From positions 34,710,001 to 34,774,000 of the forward strand of contig NC_070614.1 in the NCBI RefSeq assembly GCF_027172205.1: DNA of 64,000 nt, read 5' to 3'. The notes below the pieces were generated by a model, which did not search any database, was not told the DNA's origin, and saw only the letters and a program-made list of their open reading frames with translations. The first letter of the stretch is position 1, and each line of letters begins with the position of its first letter. The DNA comes from Podarcis raffonei (lineage: Eukaryota; Chordata; Lepidosauria; Squamata; Lacertidae). This document shows, in pieces, positions 59,372-64,000 of the stretch. Both the position numbers and the translations under genes were made by a program.

Positions 59372-59996
59372 TGTCCTTTGTATCACTATAAGAATAAAAC
59401 GTTTGATTAAGACGCAGACATCAGGGAGCATGGAGGTGGCAGTGAGGGGTGTTCTGCTCATACAGCCCCACAATTTCCTCCTTTTAATGCATGGGCTCCC
59501 CCAACAGCCATAGCTGTTAGGAAATTTCAATAGGAGAATCCAAATTCTACTCCATGAAGTAAGAAATGTTGTGGTCTGCATAGACTGTGCAAATGTGCAT
59601 ACGTATAGTCAACAGTTCACAAAATTAGCACCTTTTAGGGCAGGATGCAAGAACCCCTGTTCCAATGTAAGGGATATTTTAAGCAGCAGAGAGGGGGAGA
59701 GCTTAGAGGGCAGTGTTCCAAGTGAAGAAGTCCTGCTCCCTCACCAGAAAATATCGCTCCCCACACCTCCAATGTTCTATAAGTCCATAAAGTCTAACGT
59801 TGTCCTTCTTGTTGTTCTCTTCATCAAAACATAGAACTTTCCAGAACATTCCAGAATCCATCCACTCAGAACTGCATTCCTGATACATCCCTGAGGTATG
59901 TAATCTTTTTTGTGAAAATAACCTGGGTTTTTCTTTGTTTGTTTCCCATAACACTTCGTTTGAGTGAGGGAAACATTGGAACACACTCATATCCCT

Positions 59997-60281
59997 CTAT
60001 GTCAGAAGAATGACAGTGAGGCAGGAGGCAGTGAGCAGTAGCAGGAACTCTTTGAGGACAAGGGTGGAGGCCAACGCAGATGAAGCGTCTCTGTAATAAG
60101 TGACATTCACAAGGCCAAACTGAGCTCCTGCGTAGTGCCTCTTTATCCAGTCCTCGTAGAAGCCAACACGGGTGTAGACGCCTGGGCGGTTGGCCATGGC
60201 ACACATTTCACCCCAGCTCACAATGCCCACTACAAACCAAGCACCATCCTCTTGACAGACCAAGGGACCTCCGGAGTCACC
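59997..60281 (-). CDS. Gene 3 last exon: catalytic Ser and GPI-type tail
   Basis: 285 nt, acceptor TTAACTTAG, stop TAG at 59997-59999. Begins [19 protein letters not shown], then [18 protein letters not shown], a sequon NVT, and a hydrophobic C-terminus. Twelve bases shorter than the matching exon of genes 1 and 2, in the linker before the tail. Confidence 0.9.
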   Translation of the reverse strand, partial: GDSGGPLVCQEDGAWFVVGIVSWGEMCAMANRPGVYTRVGFYEDWIKRHYAGAQFGLVNVTYYRDASSALASTLVLKEFLLLLTASCLTVILLT

Positions 60282-63200
60282 CTAAGTTAAAGAAAGCAGC
60301 TAGTGAGAGTTTGTAACATGCCCCTTGCTCCAGACTTTATCTGTTTTATGTTGAGCCTGGTGCTACCAGCCAACCACTGCCAGAACGTTCCATTTGCAGG
60401 CACAACCATCTCCCTGGGTAAGATCTCCGTCACCTATGTCTTGTGCCTACTAAAGGTATAACTAGAATAAAAAAGTCCCTTTTCCAGGCTGCCTCTGAGC
60501 ATGGACAGTACACCCTCTCCTCCACACTAGGAAGCAACAACCAGGCTAAACCTACCTTGGGAGTTAGGCTAAAGGACTTCCAGACAGGTGTAATGAAAGC
60601 TGAGCTAAATAGTCCTACTGGAACTTTTCCCAGCAAATTTTAGGAAGGAGCACAAAGTTTCCCTGAATACCCCCCTACACACAAACACAATTTTTGCACA
60701 ATTTTGTTTTGTAGTTGTGACAGCAACAGCGACAAAACTCCTTGGAGTCTCGACAGTTAGTAACAGCAATTTCCCCCCTAGTGGCTGACATCTGGTTCTC
60801 CATATTTCTTCAGAATGTATGGAGGGAAATCCTATTTATTTGAATCAGGTTTTAATGAGCATTGTGTAATGTGTACATTTGTATTGTAGTGTACATTGTA
60901 ATCAGTTCTTTTTTTTTTCTGGGTGTGCTGAGGGTACACAGTACCAGCACCTTTTTTTCTAGAAGAAAAGCACTGATTGCAATGTATTTTAGGTGGGAAG
61001 TTTTCTGTCTTGGTATGGCCAAAGTCAGTTTAACTGCCAACAGGAGCCTTAACTGACAACTGTGAGGTAAGGCTAGTGTTATAATTCTCCGTATGCAAAA
61101 GAAGTATAGAATGCCTGCACATTTTGATTGGTGGGTGTAGGTTTAGAATTTTCAGCTGGACACTCTGATTGGCTGGGACTGGACTAGAGGGCCCAGAGGA
61201 AGTATATATAAAGCCATGTGCTGGTCAGCAGAGGGACAGTTGGAGTTGTTGGTGCTTGGTGTTCAGCCAGAAGAAGAAGACAGCAGAGGATGAGGATCAT
61301 GGAATAAGAAAGCAGACCTAAGATGGAGGTAGAGCAGTTTGGTGACCAAATACTTGTTGGGCTGACTGAATTGCTTGGCTTAGGCTGTAGAGGCAAGGGG
61401 AGAATTGTCGGACAGGGGAAAATGAGAAGCAACCTGGAATGTTGGTTTCTGATGAGCAGGAGGAATCCCAGAGGTGAAATTTCCAAGTAGTACAGCAAGA
61501 CAAACCTACACTTTGATAAATCAGTAAGGGGTTGGGAGGAGAGGCTTCCAACAGAGTCCTCAACTACAGTCGTACCTTGAAAGTCGAACGGAATCCGTTC
61601 CGGAAGTCCGTTTGACTTCCAAAACATTTGAAAACCAAAGCACAGCTTCTGATTGGCTGCAGGAAGCCCCTGCAGCCAATCGGAAGCCGCAGAAACCACA
61701 CCGGACGTTCAGGTTCCAAAAATAGTTCGCAAACTGGAACAGTCACTTCCGGGTTTGCGGCATTTGGGAGCCAAAACGTTCAGGAACTAAGCTGTTCGAC
61801 TTCCAAGGTATGACTGTTGGTGAGACTTAACTGGGGTGCAGGGGGGGAGGCAACTGCATCCTTAAAGCTGTCTCAGTTTAACATTAATAGCTGGATACAA
61901 TGTGTTGATGTTTAAAGTGACAGTAACAAGCTAACAAAGTATATACTGACTTAAAGATACAGTACTATTTTAAACCAGATAAGGTTGTTCACTTTCTAAT
62001 CTTGATATAAATAAATGTAAACGCTTTTGTTAAATATAATATCTTATTTGATTGGCTTTGTGCCACAGCTGTGGCCCACAGTTACAGGGTTATTAGTAAG
62101 TGGAGAGTGCAGAGGGAATAAGTGAGACGGAATGGATTTAGGAGACATCCAACCACATCTGGAAGGGCACAGGTTCCTCATCCTTGCCCTATGCCCTCAC
62201 TGCTGCTCTGCCATTCGCATATCCACTGGTACTCCTTTCTTACCAAACATGCATCTTTCTCTCCTTTGGCATAGCCAGCGCAGATCATGTCATCCTGGAT
62301 CTGTCGGATATTGGGGGGGATACCGGAGCCAATGTGGTACATGGCATCACAGGATCTTGTGTCTATCAAGGGCACCTGGAGCTGTTGCAGGGTCTTGGGA
62401 GCCCGGAGGGTAGCTTGAGGCAAAATTAAGATGGCAAGGATGGAAGAAGAGGAGGAATGAGAAATCAAGCAATTCAGAATAAATGAAATACTGCAAGAGG
62501 AAAGGGATGCAAATCCACCTCAGAAACAACAGTGGGTGTTTCAAAAATATACTGGCAAATAAAGGTCACACAATGTAGTTGATTGGAGGTCTTACACAAC
62601 AAATCCACTTACCCAAAAGATCTGACTTGTTGTGATGTGGAAAGTGATAGGAAAATGCACTGGGAAAATGTGGGACACTTGCTTCTAACCTCACTACAGA
62701 TGAGAGTTGGAGGATAACATCTAAAGAGCCACAAGTTGCCCATCTCTGATCTAACCACATAGCAACAGAATTTCAAATGTCTTGGCACCAATTTCACCTT
62801 TTCTTTTCACCTCAGTCATGGCTAAGTACTCTGGTCTAAGCTGCTCTCTCTATCCCAGTCTTTGCCAACCTGGTGCCATCCAAATGTTTTGGATCTAGCT
62901 GCAACAGCAGGGGCTGATGGGGGTTGTAGTCCAAGACATCAAGAGGGACATATTGGCACCCAGCTAAAGGTATCCCTCATGAAGTAATTCACATTTCAGT
63001 TCCCCTTAATTTGCACCTTCTAAATATCCAGACCCTATCAAGCCCCTTCCTTATCTGCCCTTTTAACCATGTGAACTCCAAATTATTTGTTATTATTAAC
63101 AATAACAATTTCTTTTGTATTTTTTTAATATCCCACCCTCAGAGACACGAATCTGGATTATTCCAAGCAGCTATATCTCACAACATCATACTTCCAGTCA

Positions 63201-63895
63201 AGTGGTAATATTGGTTACAGTGGTTATCTGTCCCCTTAAATCCCCAAGCCTTCTGAACCATATGTTCTCTGTGCTCCTATTTATTTATTATTTATTCTAG
63301 ACATTTCTATACTGCCCTTCAGAAGGTCCCAGCGTGGTTTACGTACAAAGGGGTGGGGGAGAAAGCCTATTAAAATACAGGTTAAAAGCAAACATGAACC
63401 TCACTGAGCACCTTAATCCACACCCATTCTAAAACTGCCACGCAGCTGAACCATTTTATGCCAGTTTGGAAAACATGCCTTACAGCGAGTCAGACTAAAG
63501 TTCAGCTCCAAGCTAACCATCAGCAGGTCTTCAGAGTTTCAGGTAAGGATTTTTGCCAGGGATTAAAACTGGAACTTTCTGCAATCAAAGCAGCTGCTCT
63601 GCCCCTGAGCTACAGCACCTCACCTCCATATTGTGGAGCTCCCCATCCCGTCACCCAACAAAGGGTGCCATTTGGGATCTGGACCTTGGCATCTGGGAGA
63701 CAGGCTGGGAGGATGCTTTTGGTGAAGCGTACGGGATGTTCCAACTGAACCAGAGCTATATCTCCACTGGTCCCATCTCCAGCATAGTGCTTGTTCACGA
63801 TCACTTGGGAGAGTTTCAACCACTTAGCATTGGGTTCTGGGTTCAAGAGCTGGTAGTTCCCCAAGTTTGCTTGGAAGTGAGATAGTTTTGACGTC
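59997..63895 (-). CDS. Gene 3 (5' part outside window): GPI-type S1A serine protease
   Basis: Only the last three exons are visible on the minus strand: 63895-63624 (272 nt), 62413-62244 (170 nt) and 60281-59997 (285 nt with stop). Borders are GT/AG and phases match genes 1 and 2; the signal, micro-exon and His exons should lie beyond 64000. Visible parts: catalytic Asp in [44 protein letters not shown] with the S1-pocket Asp, GDSGGPLVC with the catalytic Ser, NRPGVYTRV and a hydrophobic GPI-type end ([15 protein letters not shown]). The segment usually read WGEGC is WGEMC here, replacing Gly219 by Met at the rim of the S1 pocket. It resembles the mastin/PRSS33/testisin group; exact orthology is unknown. 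Confidence 0.88.
60903..60975. mobile_element. hAT-type MITE, CAGTGCT family, shortest copy (73 bp)
   Basis: CAGTTCTTTTTTT to GAAAAGCACTG, flanked by ATTGTAAT and ATTGCAAT. It lies in the last intron of gene 3. Confidence 0.7.
61075..62095 (+). mobile_element. LTR-like promoter segment (fossil), interrupted by a MITE
   Basis: Contains GTATATATAAAGCC (about 61203) followed by a leader-like stretch and, near the far end, AATAAATG and a tail ending GGCCCACAGTTACA. No internal coding region is visible. It is interrupted by the Tigger-like MITE at 61567-61816. Identity as an LTR is tentative. Confidence 0.3.
61567..61816 (+). mobile_element. Tigger-like MITE, second subfamily
   Basis: CAGTCGTACCTTGAAAGTCG and TTCCAAGGTATGACTG form the ends; TA on the left, TT on the right. 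The interior pairs GGAAGCCCCTGCAGCCAATC with its surroundings. It lies in the last intron of gene 3. Confidence 0.75.
62244..62413 (-). CDS. Gene 3 exon with S1-pocket segment
   Basis: 170 nt between acceptor CCTCAAG and donor GTAAGA. Encodes [47 protein letters not shown]. The length equals exon 5 of genes 1 and 2. Confidence 0.88.
62855..62950. mobile_element. hAT-type MITE, CAACATCTGGA family, diverged
   Basis: GTCTTTGCCAACCTGGTGCC and GCTGATGGGGGTTGTAGTCC match the family's pattern. Confidence 0.45.
63458..63621 (-). mobile_element. tRNA-derived SINE abutting a gene 3 splice site
   Basis: The minus strand starts GTGCTGTAGCTCAGGGGCAG, within about six bases of the donor of the 63624-63895 exon, and continues into the family body (CAGCAGGTCTTCAGAGTTTC on the plus strand). 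Confidence 0.7.
63624..63895 (-). CDS. Gene 3 exon with catalytic Asp
   Basis: 272 nt between acceptor CTAACAG and donor GTGAGG. Encodes [13 protein letters not shown], the catalytic Asp in [25 protein letters not shown] and [10 protein letters not shown]. Frame chosen because the alternative frames contain stops. Confidence 0.88.
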
Positions 63896-64000
63896 CTGTT
63901 AGGAAAAACAGAGTCAGGACATGGGGTGGGGTAGTTTCTGAATTAAAAAGAGGGTGTATTGTATCATGTTCTCCACATATGGGGAAACTGTGGCCTCCAG

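Larger units (their letters stand above)
51795..59990. other. Intergenic region between gene 2 and gene 3
   Basis: The two genes converge here. No clear AATAAA polyadenylation signal was found close behind either stop codon. The region holds CR1, SINE and MITE copies listed separately; 57820-58620 and 59380-59990 show nothing I can assign. Confidence 0.55.

Noticed and set aside
61184-61699. 171-codon open frame on the minus strand
   Set aside because: Spans an LTR-like segment and a MITE boundary; no domain and no splice context.

Overview
The window looks like vertebrate nuclear DNA from a squamate reptile, most likely a lizard. This is an inference from its repeats: a BovB (RTE) LINE, tRNA-derived SINEs of the Sauria type whose tail resembles the BovB tail, several young 3'-truncated L1 insertions, L2 and CR1 fragments, and many hAT and Tigger-like MITEs. 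A vomeronasal type-2 receptor remnant fits the same picture. No bacterial-style operons, CRISPR arrays or free-standing tRNA or rRNA genes were seen.

The genic content is a cluster of trypsin-fold (S1A) serine proteases. Gene 1 (minus strand, 4273-18288) and gene 2 (plus strand, 42673-51791) are complete six-exon genes whose splice junctions could be read base by base. They share the same architecture: a signal-peptide exon, a 27-nt micro-exon, then exons of 163, 272, 170 and 297 nt, all in compatible phases. They predict proteins of 359 and 336 residues. Gene 3 (minus strand) shows only its last three exons (63624-63895, 62244-62413, 59997-60281); its 5' half lies beyond the right edge. All three keep the catalytic residues visible in the window, have Asp at the S1-pocket position (trypsin-like specificity) and end in a hydrophobic tail typical of a GPI-anchor signal. 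They resemble the PRSS27/testisin/mastin group of membrane-associated proteases. Genes 1 and 2 are divergent; genes 2 and 3 converge.

Layout: 1-4.2 kb holds an L1 tail, a hAT MITE and a BovB fragment. 4.3-18.3 kb is gene 1, with a 9-kb first intron carrying an L2 fragment and a TTC tract. 18.4-42.4 kb is intergenic and repeat-rich, and includes a V2R pseudogene at 34.8-36.3 kb, a head-to-head MITE pair at 24.4 kb, a solo LTR-like fossil at 32.7 kb and a 772-bp foldback DNA element at 41.2-41.9 kb. 42.4-51.8 kb is gene 2, with a TATA box and a 135-bp GAA repeat just before its start codon. 51.8-60 kb is intergenic, with a CR1 fragment, hairpin MITEs and SINEs. 60-64 kb is the 3' half of gene 3.

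The points most worth a second look are: gene 1 has Asn where the mature protease N-terminus normally has Ile or Val; a GAA repeat sits in the inferred 5' UTR of gene 2 and is open in frame with the start codon; and several perfect foldbacks are not explained by ordinary transposon ends. Boundaries and clades of old repeats rest on recognised motifs and visible flanking duplications, not on database searches.
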